Source: Virgibacillus subterraneus
Lineage (GTDB): Bacteria > Bacillota > Bacilli > Bacillales > Amphibacillaceae
Length of the DNA: 64,000 bases
Assembly: GCF_900110695.1 (NCBI RefSeq)
Contig: NZ_FOEH01000005.1
Span: 186,001 to 250,000 of the forward strand
Direction: 5' to 3'
In this document: piece by piece, positions 51,537-61,931 of the stretch
How positions within the stretch are numbered: the stretch's first letter is position 1
How the letters are laid out: the number at the start of each line of letters is the position of its first letter
Position numbers and translations under genes: made by a program
Notes under the pieces: model-generated
Database searches by the model: none
What the model was told of the DNA's origin: nothing
What the model saw: only the letters and a program-made list of their open reading frames with translations

Positions 51537-53363
51537 ATGCAATTAAGAGAAGATATTCGTAATATCGCAATTATCGCCCATGTTGACCATGGCAAAACAA
51601 CACTTGTTGATCAGATGCTGAGATACTCAGGAACATTCCGTGAGAATGAACAAGTGAATGAACGTGCCATGGACTCCAACGATATTGAACGAGAACGTGG
51701 AATTACCATTTTGGCAAAGAACACAGCGATTAAATATAATGACACAGCTATTAATATTTTAGATACGCCTGGCCACGCAGATTTTGGTGGGGAAGTAGAA
51801 CGTATTATGAAAATGGTAGATGGTGTTATATTAGTTGTTGATGCGTATGAAGGTACAATGCCGCAAACGCGGTTTGTATTGAAGAAAGCGTTGGAACAAA
51901 AATTGACGCCTATTGTCGTTTTAAATAAAATAGACCGACCTAACGCAAGACCACAAGAGGTTGTTGATGAGGTATTGGATCTATTTATTGAATTAGGAGC
52001 AGATGATAACCAATTGGAATTCCCAGTTGTTTATGCTTCAGCAATAAACGGAACGTCAGGGGAAGAGCCTGATGACCAGCAGGAAACAATGGATCCGGTT
52101 TTCAAAATGATAATGGGGCATATTCCTGCACCTGCTGATACCCAAGAAGAGCCGTTGCAGTTTCAGATTACACTACTCGATTATAATGACTATGTCGGAA
52201 GAATCGGTGTAGGGCGTGTGGTTCGAGGTAAAATAAGTGTCGGACAGCAGGTTGTTGTAATGAAAAAAGACGGCACGCAAAAAAACTTCCGTATCAGTAA
52301 ACTGTTTGGCTTCACAGGCTTAAAGAGAGTTGAAATTGAGGAAGCCAAAGGTGGCGATATCGTCGCAATAGCTGGTTTGGATGATATAAATGTTGGTGAA
52401 ACAATCTGTGCACATGATCATCCAGAAGCATTACCATGGTTGCGTATTGATGAGCCAACACTGCAAATGACATTTGTTGTTAATAATAGCCCATTTGCTG
52501 GTCGTGAAGGTAAATATATCACATCTCGGAGAATTGAAGAACGCCTGATGAAGCAATTGGAAACGGATGTCAGCTTACGTGTTGAACCAACCGATTCGCC
52601 GGATGCATGGACCGTTTCAGGCCGTGGTGAACTGCACCTTTCAATTCTGATTGAAAACATGCGTCGCGAAGGCTTTGAATTACAGCTTTCTAAGCCACAA
52701 GTAATCATTAAAGAGATTGATGGAGTAAAGTGTGAGCCATTTGAACGCGTCCAAGTAGATGTTCCTGAAGATTACACAGGGTCTGTCATGGAATCGCTTG
52801 GTGCACGTAAAGGCGAAATGCTTGATATGGTTAACCAGGGTAACGGCCAAGTTCGTTTGGAATTTAAAGTGCCATCACGTGGATTAATCGGGTATTCAAC
52901 CGAGTTTATGTCACAGACACGCGGTTATGGTATCATAAATCACACATTTGACGCTTATGAGCCTTTCGCTAAAGGACAGGTTGGCGGCCGCCGTGAAGGT
53001 GTACTTGTTGGAATGGAACAAGGTAAAGCATCGACTTATGGCATCATGCAGCTTGAGGATCGTGGAGTGATTTTCGTAGAACCTGGTACAGAAATCTATG
53101 CTGGAATGATTGTTGGCGAGCATAATCGTGAAAATGATTTAACTGTTAATATTACAAAAGAAAAGCATTTGACGAACGTTCGTTCAGCAACCAAAGACCA
53201 GACATCTACGATCAGAAAGACTAGAGAGATGTCATTAGAAGAAGCAATCGAATATTTGAATGATGATGAGTATTGTGAGGTAACACCAGAATCAATTCGT
53301 CTTCGTAAAAAAATATTGAACAATAGTGAACGCCAAAAAGCATCAAAAAAAGCAAAAATTTAA
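51537..53363 (+). CDS. typA: ribosome-binding GTPase TypA/BipA
   Basis: This 608-aa translational GTPase belongs to the EF-G/LepA superfamily and is involved in 50S assembly and stress adaptation. It has G1 AHVDHGKTT, switch GITILAKNTA, G3 DTPGHADFGGEVER, G4 LNKIDRPNARP and G5 ASAINGTSG. These are followed by beta-barrel domain II, domain III, domain V, and the TypA-specific C-terminal domain with KEKHLTNVRSATKDQTSTIRKTREMSLEEAIEYLNDDEYCEVTPESIRLRKKIL. ATG 51537 follows GAGGAGCG. Longer readings extend back toward cssS and look non-coding. Confidence 0.95.
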   Translation: MQLREDIRNIAIIAHVDHGKTTLVDQMLRYSGTFRENEQVNERAMDSNDIERERGITILAKNTAIKYNDTAINILDTPGHADFGGEVERIMKMVDGVILVVDAYEGTMPQTRFVLKKALEQKLTPIVVLNKIDRPNARPQEVVDEVLDLFIELGADDNQLEFPVVYASAINGTSGEEPDDQQETMDPVFKMIMGHIPAPADTQEEPLQFQITLLDYNDYVGRIGVGRVVRGKISVGQQVVVMKKDGTQKNFRISKLFGFTGLKRVEIEEAKGGDIVAIAGLDDINVGETICAHDHPEALPWLRIDEPTLQMTFVVNNSPFAGREGKYITSRRIEERLMKQLETDVSLRVEPTDSPDAWTVSGRGELHLSILIENMRREGFELQLSKPQVIIKEIDGVKCEPFERVQVDVPEDYTGSVMESLGARKGEMLDMVNQGNGQVRLEFKVPSRGLIGYSTEFMSQTRGYGIINHTFDAYEPFAKGQVGGRREGVLVGMEQGKASTYGIMQLEDRGVIFVEPGTEIYAGMIVGEHNRENDLTVNITKEKHLTNVRSATKDQTSTIRKTREMSLEEAIEYLNDDEYCEVTPESIRLRKKILNNSERQKASKKAKI

Positions 53364-53374
53364 TATTGAATTTG

Positions 53375-53411
53375 TACGGCAGGGGCATATCATAGTGCTT
53401 CTGCCGTTTTT
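53375..53411 (+). terminator. probable terminator after typA
   Basis: ACGGCAG / CTGCCGT stem with an inner GCA/TGC pairing and a T5 run. Confidence 0.6.
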
Positions 53412-53546
53412 GCTTTATTAACAGACAGACGGCTTATCATTGGAAGCTAGGAATGAGCAGATGGTGCTCTGAATCCACACTTAAATATTGAAACAAGTCC
53501 TCTTTAAAGGTAAACTGAACGAAGTAATCAATTGTGAGGTGATTCC

Positions 53547-54626
53547 TTGACCCGATATTTAATCATAATTTTCACATTCATGTTTATAGCCAGCGCTTGT
53601 TCTCAAGATGAAGAAAGACAGCAACAATCAGATGAGGCAATTGTTGATATTCCAAATACAGAAGGGGATCTTCAAGTTATTGCTAAAAATCTTCAGGAGC
53701 CTTGGGAGATTGCCAAACTAAATGACGCATTTTACGTAAGCGAGCGAATCGGATCAATTGTTACGATTAAAAGAGGTGAACAGACACGTAAACAGGTACA
53801 ATTTTCAAAGGACCTATCTAACCAGGCAGAAGCGGGATTATTAGGCATTGCTGTTCCTGGAAATTTTAGTGAAACTAATAAAGCTTTTGCCTATTATTCC
53901 TATCAGGAAGATAATCAGTACTATCAAAGGGTAGTTACAATTAAGGAGTCAGACGAACAATGGGAAGAAACATCTGTGTTAATAGATAGGATTCCTGGAG
54001 GGCAGTTCCACCAGGGCGGTCGTATTGAAATTGGGCCAGATAATAAACTGTATATAACAACCGGTGATGCGACACAACCCGAATTGGCACAGGACCTAGA
54101 TAGTTTAGCTGGGAAAATTTTAAGGATGAACCTTGACGGGTCTATTCCAGCTGATAACCCGTTTGAAGATTCCTATGTATTTACGTTTGGACATCGTAAT
54201 CCACAGGGAATGGCGTGGAATGAAGCAGATGAAATGTTCGCAACGGAACATGGCTCAAGTGCACATGATGAAATTAACCGAATAATTAAAGGGAGTAATT
54301 ATGGCTGGCCGGAGATTCAGGGTGATGAAACAGCTGCTAATATGGAGAGTCCGATTATTCATTCTGGTGAAAATACCTGGGCACCTTCTGGAATGACGTA
54401 TCATAATGGTTTTTTCTACTTTGCTTCATTAAGAGGTGAGGGGCTACGCCGGTTTGACCCAGCAAACAAGACCCAGAAGCTAATAGTTTCGAATGTAGGG
54501 CGAGTTCGTGACGCTCTCGCCACTAACGAAGGAATCTATTTCCTGACAAATAATACGGATGGTCGTGGAGACCCGGCAGCAAATGACGACAGGTTGCTAT
54601 TCTTACCATATAACGATTTAGACTAG
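53547..54626 (+). CDS. PQQ-dependent sugar dehydrogenase-like lipoprotein
   Basis: This 359-aa beta-propeller protein of the soluble glucose/sorbosone dehydrogenase family is exported as a lipoprotein: MTRYLIIIFTFMFIASACSQD with the lipobox cysteine. Typical repeats include QEPWEIAKLNDAFYVSERIGSI, EAGLLGIAVPGNF, GGQFHQGGRIEIGPDNKLYITTGDA, AGKILRMNLDGSIPADNPF, FTFGHRNPQGMAW and EHGSSAHDEINRIIKGSNYGWPEI, a well conserved PQQ/calcium site. It likely oxidises sugars or other polyols outside the membrane, if PQQ is available. It starts with TTG after GTGAGGTGATT. It is close to B. subtilis YliI. Confidence 0.88.
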   Translation: MTRYLIIIFTFMFIASACSQDEERQQQSDEAIVDIPNTEGDLQVIAKNLQEPWEIAKLNDAFYVSERIGSIVTIKRGEQTRKQVQFSKDLSNQAEAGLLGIAVPGNFSETNKAFAYYSYQEDNQYYQRVVTIKESDEQWEETSVLIDRIPGGQFHQGGRIEIGPDNKLYITTGDATQPELAQDLDSLAGKILRMNLDGSIPADNPFEDSYVFTFGHRNPQGMAWNEADEMFATEHGSSAHDEINRIIKGSNYGWPEIQGDETAANMESPIIHSGENTWAPSGMTYHNGFFYFASLRGEGLRRFDPANKTQKLIVSNVGRVRDALATNEGIYFLTNNTDGRGDPAANDDRLLFLPYNDLD

Positions 54627-54631
54627 AATGA

Positions 54632-54666
54632 ACTACCTTGCACAGACTATGCAAGGTAGTTTTTAT
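54632..54666 (+). terminator. Rho-independent terminator after the dehydrogenase gene
   Basis: CTACCTTGCA-cagacta-TGCAAGGTAG stem followed by T5. Confidence 0.9.
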
Positions 54667-54718
54667 ATAGATATTCGGCAAGTCATCAGATTTCAGAAGA
54701 AAATATCTTCTTTATTAA

Positions 54719-54732
54719 TGAAAGCCCTTGCA
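54719..54732 (+). promoter_or_regulatory. cre-like CcpA site of the tre operon
   Basis: TGAAAGCCCTTGCA matches the cre consensus at 13 of 14 positions. It overlaps the likely -35 box TTGCAA (54728-54733), so CcpA binding would block RNA polymerase and give glucose repression of trehalose use. Confidence 0.65.
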
Positions 54733-54756
54733 AAACATGTATATACAAGTTAAACT
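54728..54756 (+). promoter_or_regulatory. probable SigA promoter of the tre operon
   Basis: TTGCAA (54728-54733), 17 nt, TAAACT (54751-54756). The first TreR-like operator fills the spacer. Confidence 0.5.
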
Positions 54757-54782
54757 TAAATGAGTTACTTGTATATACATGT
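54735..54782. promoter_or_regulatory. two TreR-like operators in front of treP
   Basis: ACATGTATATACAAGT (54735-54750) and its exact reverse complement ACTTGTATATACATGT (54767-54782) each contain the TTGTATATACAA-type core reported for B. subtilis TreR. Their centres are 32 bp apart, about three helical turns, which would let two TreR dimers bind on one side of the DNA across the promoter. Confidence 0.82.
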
Positions 54783-54805
54783 TTAAAAAAGTTTCTAAAA
54801 ATTAG

Positions 54806-56725
<1,920 letters not shown>

Positions 56726-56752
56726 TACAACTAGAATTACGGGGTGTTAGCA

Positions 56753-58411
56753 ATGAATGAAGCATGGTGGCAGAAAGCTGTTGTTTACCAAATATATCCT
56801 AAGAGTTTCCATGACACAACAGGCAATGGTGTAGGCGATATACAAGGGATTATCAAGAAGCTTGATTATATAAAAAAAATAGGTGTCGACGTTATTTGGC
56901 TGACGCCTGTTTATCATTCACCGCAAAAAGATAATGGCTATGATATTAGTGATTATTATTCCATTGAACCAATGTACGGAACGATGGAGGACTTTGAAGA
57001 ATTACTGGCTGAAACGCATAAACGAGATATGAAACTTATAATGGATCTCGTTATCAATCATACATCAACTGAACACGAATGGTTCAAAAAGGCATCGGAA
57101 TTTAAAGATAATAAGTTTCGTGATTTCTACATTTGGAAGGATGCCACGAATGGTGATGTGCCAAATAATTGGCAATCGAAATTCGGTGGCTCTGCTTGGC
57201 AATTTGATCAAAAAACAAACCAATATTACTTGCATTTATTTGATCAAACACAAGCAGATCTGAACTGGGAAAATGACCAACTCAGAGAAGAATTATATGA
57301 AATGATGCGATTCTGGGCTAATAAAGGAATTGATGGATTTCGCCTGGATGTAATCAATCTTATTTCGAAGGATCAGCATTTTCCAAATGATTATTCTGGA
57401 GATGGGAGAAAATTCTATACTGATGGACCTCGGATTCATGAATACTTACACGAGATGAATCAAGCTGTTTTTTCGCCACATCGTATGATGACTGTTGGTG
57501 AGATGTCATCTACAACACTGGATAATTGTGTGCTTTATACACGCCCTGAACGGAATGAACTTGATATGACGTTCCAATTTCATCATTTAAAGGTAGATTA
57601 CCGTGGTGGTGAAAAGTGGACGAAAGCGCCATTTGATTTCCAGAAATTAAAGAGGATTTTATCTGAGTGGCAAGACGGCATGCATGAAGGGGGTGGCTGG
57701 AATGCATTGTTCTGGTGCAACCATGACCAGCCACGTGTTGTTTCGCGCTTCGGTAATGACGGAAAATACCATAACGAATCAGCAAAAATGCTTGCAACAA
57801 CTTTACACATGATGAAAGGAACTCCCTATATTTATCAGGGGGAAGAGATTGGGATGACTAACCCTAACTTTACGCAAATTGATGACTATCGTGATGTGGA
57901 ATCACTAAATGCTTATGAATCGTTGCTCCGTTCTGGGAAACCTGAGGATGAAGTGCTGGCTATCCTTCAGCAAAAGTCACGTGATAACGCCAGGACACCA
58001 ATGCAATGGTCAGCAGGCAATCATGCTGGGTTCTCTTCCACCACTCCGTGGATACCAGTTGCAGACAATTATGAACAAATAAATGCGGAAAAGGCCTTAA
58101 GCAATCCGAATTCAATCTTTTCACACTATCAGGAGTTGGTAGATTTACGGAAAAAGTATGATATCATAACATATGGTGACTACCAATTATTACTTAAAGA
58201 TAATGATAGTGTATTTGCGTATAAACGTAATTGGAACAATGAAACCTTACTTGTTGTAAGTAATTTCTATGGAAAAGAAGTAACAGCACATATTGATTTA
58301 GCGAATTATGAGAATATAAAAATGTTACTCTCGAATTATCCGGACACTGATCAAACGTTTGATCAATTTAAATTAAGACCATATGAGTCAGTTGTGTATT
58401 ATTTGAAATAA
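56753..58411 (+). CDS. treA: trehalose-6-phosphate hydrolase
   Basis: This 552-aa GH13 alpha-glucosidase-type enzyme splits trehalose 6-phosphate into glucose and glucose 6-phosphate in the cytoplasm. It has DLVINHTS (98-105), catalytic Asp199 in GIDGFRLDVINLIS, acid/base Glu250 in TVGEMSS and transition-state Asp in WCNHDQPRVVSRFG. The N-terminus WWQKAVVYQIYPKSFHDTTGNGVGDIQGI is typical of this subfamily. ATG 56753 follows GGGGTGTTAGCA, 27 bp after treP. Also called treC in other genera. Confidence 0.95.
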   Translation: MNEAWWQKAVVYQIYPKSFHDTTGNGVGDIQGIIKKLDYIKKIGVDVIWLTPVYHSPQKDNGYDISDYYSIEPMYGTMEDFEELLAETHKRDMKLIMDLVINHTSTEHEWFKKASEFKDNKFRDFYIWKDATNGDVPNNWQSKFGGSAWQFDQKTNQYYLHLFDQTQADLNWENDQLREELYEMMRFWANKGIDGFRLDVINLISKDQHFPNDYSGDGRKFYTDGPRIHEYLHEMNQAVFSPHRMMTVGEMSSTTLDNCVLYTRPERNELDMTFQFHHLKVDYRGGEKWTKAPFDFQKLKRILSEWQDGMHEGGGWNALFWCNHDQPRVVSRFGNDGKYHNESAKMLATTLHMMKGTPYIYQGEEIGMTNPNFTQIDDYRDVESLNAYESLLRSGKPEDEVLAILQQKSRDNARTPMQWSAGNHAGFSSTTPWIPVADNYEQINAEKALSNPNSIFSHYQELVDLRKKYDIITYGDYQLLLKDNDSVFAYKRNWNNETLLVVSNFYGKEVTAHIDLANYENIKMLLSNYPDTDQTFDQFKLRPYESVVYYLK

Positions 58412-58425
58412 TGGGGTAGAGCGCG

Positions 58426-59136
58426 ATGCAAAAGTATTTAACGATATATCATGAACTCGTGAAAAAAATTCAGTCAAATCAATGGCCAGAGTCAACAAAG
58501 TTACCATCTGAAAACGAACTCACAGAGATATACTCTACCTCACGGGAAACAATCCGAAAGGCACTGAACCAATTGGCACAAGATGGGTATATTCAAAAGA
58601 TTCGTGGGAAAGGTTCTGTGGTAATTGATACCAATAAGTTTGACTTTCCAGTCTCAGGTATTGTTAGTTTCAAAGAACTGGCAACAAACTTGCAATTACC
58701 AGCCAATACGATAGTTAATGAACTAGCAATCGTTGAAGCGGACCAGGAATTACAATCAAAATTAAATATAAATCTTCGTGATTCAGTATGGAAGGTAGTT
58801 AGAGCAAGAAAGATTTCAGGTGAAAAAGTAATATTAGATAAAGATTATTTTAATAAGGATTATGTTCCTGAATTAACAAGGGAAATATGTGAGGATTCAA
58901 TTTATGATTACCTGGAGAATCAGCTTGAATTGAAAATAAGCTTTGCCCGAAAGGAAATTGTTGTTGAAGAGCCTTCTGAAGAAGACCGAGCTCTACTGGA
59001 TCTTGAAGGCTATTCTAATGTTGTGGTAATTAAAAGCATGGTATACCTTGAGGATACAAGTTTATTTCAATATACAGAATCACGGCACCGTCCGGATAAA
59101 TTTCGATTTGTTGATTTTGCCAGACGTGTAAAATAA
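58426..59136 (+). CDS. treR: trehalose operon repressor, GntR family
   Basis: This 236-aa regulator has an N-terminal winged helix (about 3-70, KLPSENELTEIYSTSRETIRKALNQLAQDGYIQKIRGKGSVV) and a C-terminal UTRA ligand-binding domain (about 90-230). In B. subtilis TreR is released from DNA by trehalose 6-phosphate. It is the last gene of the operon, 14 bp after treA, and its predicted targets are the paired operators ahead of treP, giving autoregulation. ATG follows GGGGTAGAGCGCG. Confidence 0.93.
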   Translation: MQKYLTIYHELVKKIQSNQWPESTKLPSENELTEIYSTSRETIRKALNQLAQDGYIQKIRGKGSVVIDTNKFDFPVSGIVSFKELATNLQLPANTIVNELAIVEADQELQSKLNINLRDSVWKVVRARKISGEKVILDKDYFNKDYVPELTREICEDSIYDYLENQLELKISFARKEIVVEEPSEEDRALLDLEGYSNVVVIKSMVYLEDTSLFQYTESRHRPDKFRFVDFARRVK

Positions 59137-59137
59137 T

Positions 59138-59171
59138 AAAGCTAACTCCTTTATACAGGAGTTAGCTTTTA
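59138..59171. terminator. bidirectional terminator between treR and the catalase pseudogene
   Basis: AAAGCTAACTCCT / AGGAGTTAGCTTT, a perfect 13-bp stem with a short loop. Confidence 0.93.
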
Positions 59172-60084
59172 TCAAATGTTGAACTATTGGTATTTGGTGG
59201 CAGGTTCCCGGTTGGAGGTGTACCGTGAATATAGGCTGGTGATGGTTTAAGAAATGGAACCTGACCCTTAGCCTCTGGATTCGCTACATATTCAAAGTTA
59301 CCCTGTCCATTATAGGAAGGTCTGATTGCCCATCTCCCCTGTGCACTTTCTTCTCCCTTGGAAAAATTCATGAATGAATAGGAAACCTGTTGTTTCTTGT
59401 TTTCCTGTGGGAATGTGCTAGGAACAATTGCCTTTTGAATTTGTTCCAGTTCTTCAATAGCAGCCATCCACTGCTGATATTGGTGCATTGTGTCTCGTGC
59501 AATCAGGAATGAAAGCATGTCTCTGACCCCTGGATCAGTTGTTGATTCATATAAAACGCACAACTTGTAATCTTCCTTGTGATTCAGCATTTAAATTTGC
59601 CCGAAAACTAGCCAATAAATTACCGCTTGAAATCGTTTAGCGGGAATTCTTAGAAAACTTGGCTTATCGCCAAGCCTTAATGGCGAAAGCCTTAGTTGCA
59701 CTTATGCAGTAAGAAAGTAACTGCCAAGGATGACCGGTACTGTCTGTTGGCGTAGCGCCTAACCCTGAAACTATAATATGCTGACGATTCATTCCCTCTA
59801 GTGCTGCTCCTACTACCGGATTCTTTGCTGCTTCATCCTGTTCCTTCGCTGGGGCTCCGTCAAGTAATTGATAACACATGGGCAATTTCCTCTGTACCTA
59901 TATCAAGTATCATATCCTTGTATTTTTGGTCGCCACGACAATTCCACCCCTGGAATAGATATTGCATCATAACTGTCATTTCGCCGTACTGTCCACCTAA
60001 TCCCTCTTGCAGTTTCTTTGCGTATACAGGATCTGGCTTTGAAGGTTTCGCATTGTATTGCAATTCCTTAATATGATGAAACAC
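59162..60084 (-). pseudogene. manganese catalase gene, broken by indels and an R1 insertion
   Basis: Read on the minus strand, the start (GTG 60084, after AGAGGAATCGAT) gives MFHHIKELQYNAKPSKPDPVYAKKLQEGLGGQYGEMTVMMQYLFQGWN and TEEIAHV, a clear manganese-catalase N-terminus with its Glu and His metal ligands. At about 59880 bases equivalent to several codons are missing and the frame shifts. The middle part continues as LLDGAPAKEQDEAAKNPVVGAALEGMNRQHIIVSGLGA to 59726, where repeat R1 (copy g) interrupts it. After the repeat, SSGNLLASFRANLNAESQGRLQVVRF resumes. An extra T near 59545 then shifts the frame before LYESTTDPGVRDMLSFLIARDTMHQYQQW, and the rest runs to 59162. No functional enzyme can be made. 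Confidence 0.9.
59651..59725 (-). repeat. dispersed repeat R1, copy g, inside the catalase gene
   Basis: Minus-strand reading GGCAGTTACTTTCTTACTGCATAAGTGC...CTTGGC-gataa... wait-free right hairpin GGCTTGGCGATAAGCC, ending GTTTTCTAA. The left hairpin has lost its first arm. Sequence on both sides belongs to one catalase gene, so this copy was inserted into it. Confidence 0.92.
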
Positions 60085-60167
60085 ATCGATTCCTCTTTTT
60101 TATGATAAGCTACTTTTATAGTTTGTTTAATAGTACTGTAACTATACGGAGAAAGCAGGTGCATTGA

Positions 60168-60446
60168 ATGAGGATATACTTAAAACGAATTCGGTTTTTA
60201 TTTAAATTTCACAAATCTATTCCATTTTTAAAAGACTTCTTTATATCCAAAGAGATTAAACCCATTACTAAATTGGTATATGCGCTTTTAATTATAAGCT
60301 ATATCGCTATTCCATTTGATATTATCCCGGACTTTTTGTTTATATTTGGGATTGTTGATGATATAACGATTGCTATTTTCCTTTTGGAGCGAATGGTTAA
60401 CTCTGCTCCTCAATCACTAAAAGAAAAACATGAATTATTTGATTAA
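60168..60446 (+). CDS. YkvA-like DUF1232 small membrane protein
   Basis: This 92-aa protein has the DUF1232 signature KPITKLVYALLIISYIAIPFDIIPDFLFIFGIVDDITIAIFLLERM: a hydrophobic helix, the conserved Pro-Phe-Asp-x-Ile-Pro-Asp turn, and an Asp-Asp before the second helix. The N-terminus is basic. The family function is unknown. ATG follows AGCAGGTG. It stands alone, divergent from the dead catalase gene. Confidence 0.85.
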   Translation: MRIYLKRIRFLFKFHKSIPFLKDFFISKEIKPITKLVYALLIISYIAIPFDIIPDFLFIFGIVDDITIAIFLLERMVNSAPQSLKEKHELFD

Positions 60447-60617
60447 ATTAAGGTTGTTATAGTGCTATCACAACGTTTCGGAAATACACTTCGCGAACCT
60501 GGTCAGAGAACAATACTAAATACAACAAATGGGTTAGCCTTAGCTTGTGTAACAGTGTATATCAACTAAGACCCATTGCTTGGAAAAGGAAACAATCTTT
60601 TGAATAGCAGCCAAAAC
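60447..60617. repeat. shortened copy of repeat R2
   Basis: TTTCGGAAATACACTTCGCG is followed directly by TGGTCAGAGAACAATACTAAATAC. In the long copy at 23745-23955 the same two ends flank more than 100 bp of GC-rich sequence. Further on, TATATCAACTAAGACCCATTGCTT resembles 700-750. No gene is seen. Confidence 0.6.
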
Positions 60618-60660
60618 TAAAAAGCCGGAATGCAATTTTCTAGTTTGCATTCCGACTTTT
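60618..60660. terminator. terminator before the small membrane protein gene
   Basis: AAAGCCGGAATGCAA / TTTGCATTCCGACTTTTT stem of about 14 bp, one mismatch. It serves the minus-strand gene that ends at 60660. Confidence 0.85.
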
Positions 60661-60842
60661 TATGATTGCTTTTCGTCTTTTTTGTCATTTGGAATATACT
60701 TTGTATAGTATGCTGCAAATATTAAACTGATGAATGATAAGCCCCAGGCAGCTATTCCACTCCACTGCAGGTTCATTCGCAGACCTATAATTAGTATGAT
60801 AGCACTCAGGATGAGAAAAAAGGTTGATAAATAACGTTTCAC
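60660..60842 (-). CDS. small two-helix membrane protein, 60 aa
   Basis: The product is MKRYLSTFFLILSAIILIIGLRMNLQWSGIAAWGLSFISLIFAAYYTKYIPNDKKDEKQS: two membrane helices joined by a short loop, with a charged C-terminal tail. GTG 60842 is preferred because GGGG lies 8 nt upstream. GTG 60851 overlaps that site. I do not recognise the family. It lies 124 bp downstream of the ABC-2 permease on the same strand, possibly a separate unit with its own terminator. Confidence 0.65.
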   Translation of the reverse strand: MKRYLSTFFLILSAIILIIGLRMNLQWSGIAAWGLSFISLIFAAYYTKYIPNDKKDEKQS

Positions 60843-60965
60843 TGAAAACACCCCAATTATTAAAGGTAACTGATAATTACGATATGAAACTTTTTAATCT
60901 CTCGTTAATAATAATATGCCTTTCATACTAGTTATAACATAACTCCTGCAAACTTTTGAAGGATT

Positions 60966-61931
60966 CTATTGTCCAGCCACATCCCTTTTTGTGAAAAATA
61001 CCCAGGATAGAACAAGGAAAATTAAGTAATATACAACCAAGACTGTTATAGAGAATCCTAGGCTCATTCCATCAAGCCAAGGTGTGCCATTTGTATACTG
61101 ACTCAAATCTGTATTCGCAAACATGATGTATTTTGCCCAACTATAGTCTGCGAAAAAGGTTACAATCGCATTACCAGCAAGCATGAGAAAAATAGCTATC
61201 CCGATTGCCAGTGAGCTTTGACGGAAAATTGCTGAAATCATGAACGCAAATGTTGCCATCATTAATAGTGTTACAAGCTGGAATCCATACCCTTCAATAA
61301 TTTGCTGAATGACAGATACGTAAGAATAGCTTTCACTTTGGTTAAGAACGATATGCGGGTCCATTCCGTTTATCCCGAAAAATAGGATGCCAACTACCCA
61401 AGAAAACACTAAAACATATAGTAGTGTAAATAATGCGAACAACAGGACCGACACATATTTTGATAATAATATCTTCGTACGTGTGATCGGCCGGATGAGC
61501 AGCAGTTTAATGGTACCCCATTTAAATTCATTTGCAATTATTCCTGCTGCAACGATTATGGTAAATAAGCTCACTAGTGATAGCAAAAATTCATTTTCCA
61601 TTACAAATTGCCAAGCATCATAGCTGCTAGGTTGGATATCATTATCAAGATAGTAGTTATTTTCTTCAATCTGACGTGCGTTAAAGCCTTGCATCATCTC
61701 TTCTTCTTCTATTTGTTTCTTTAAATCTTCATTTTCCTGCTGGAGTGTTTGTTTCCAATTACTATCCTGATATTTTTCATTGGTGCCCGGGGCATTGGCA
61801 CCTTGTGCAAAGTTAGCAAGAAAAGCTAACCCAAGAATAATGAGAGATACAAGAATGTACATTACCCATGTTGACTTGCGTATGTATAACTTGTACTGTT
61901 CGTTAACTAAAAGCTTAAAAAAATTACTCAA
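60966..61931 (-). CDS. ABC-2 type exporter, permease subunit
   Basis: This 321-aa protein has one N-terminal hydrophobic segment, a coiled, Gln/Glu-rich extracytoplasmic part (KYQDSNWKQTLQQENEDLKKQIEEEEMM) and about five further segments from residue 125 on. The segment IIANEFKWGTIKLLLIRPITRTKILLSKY is the conserved loop of BcrB/ABC-2 permeases. TTG 61931 is used because GGAGAG lies 7 nt upstream, overlapping the ATPase stop by 8 nt. Related systems export bacitracin-like peptides or lipids, but no substrate clue exists here. Confidence 0.85.
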   Translation of the reverse strand: MSNFFKLLVNEQYKLYIRKSTWVMYILVSLIILGLAFLANFAQGANAPGTNEKYQDSNWKQTLQQENEDLKKQIEEEEMMQGFNARQIEENNYYLDNDIQPSSYDAWQFVMENEFLLSLVSLFTIIVAAGIIANEFKWGTIKLLLIRPITRTKILLSKYVSVLLFALFTLLYVLVFSWVVGILFFGINGMDPHIVLNQSESYSYVSVIQQIIEGYGFQLVTLLMMATFAFMISAIFRQSSLAIGIAIFLMLAGNAIVTFFADYSWAKYIMFANTDLSQYTNGTPWLDGMSLGFSITVLVVYYLIFLVLSWVFFTKRDVAGQ

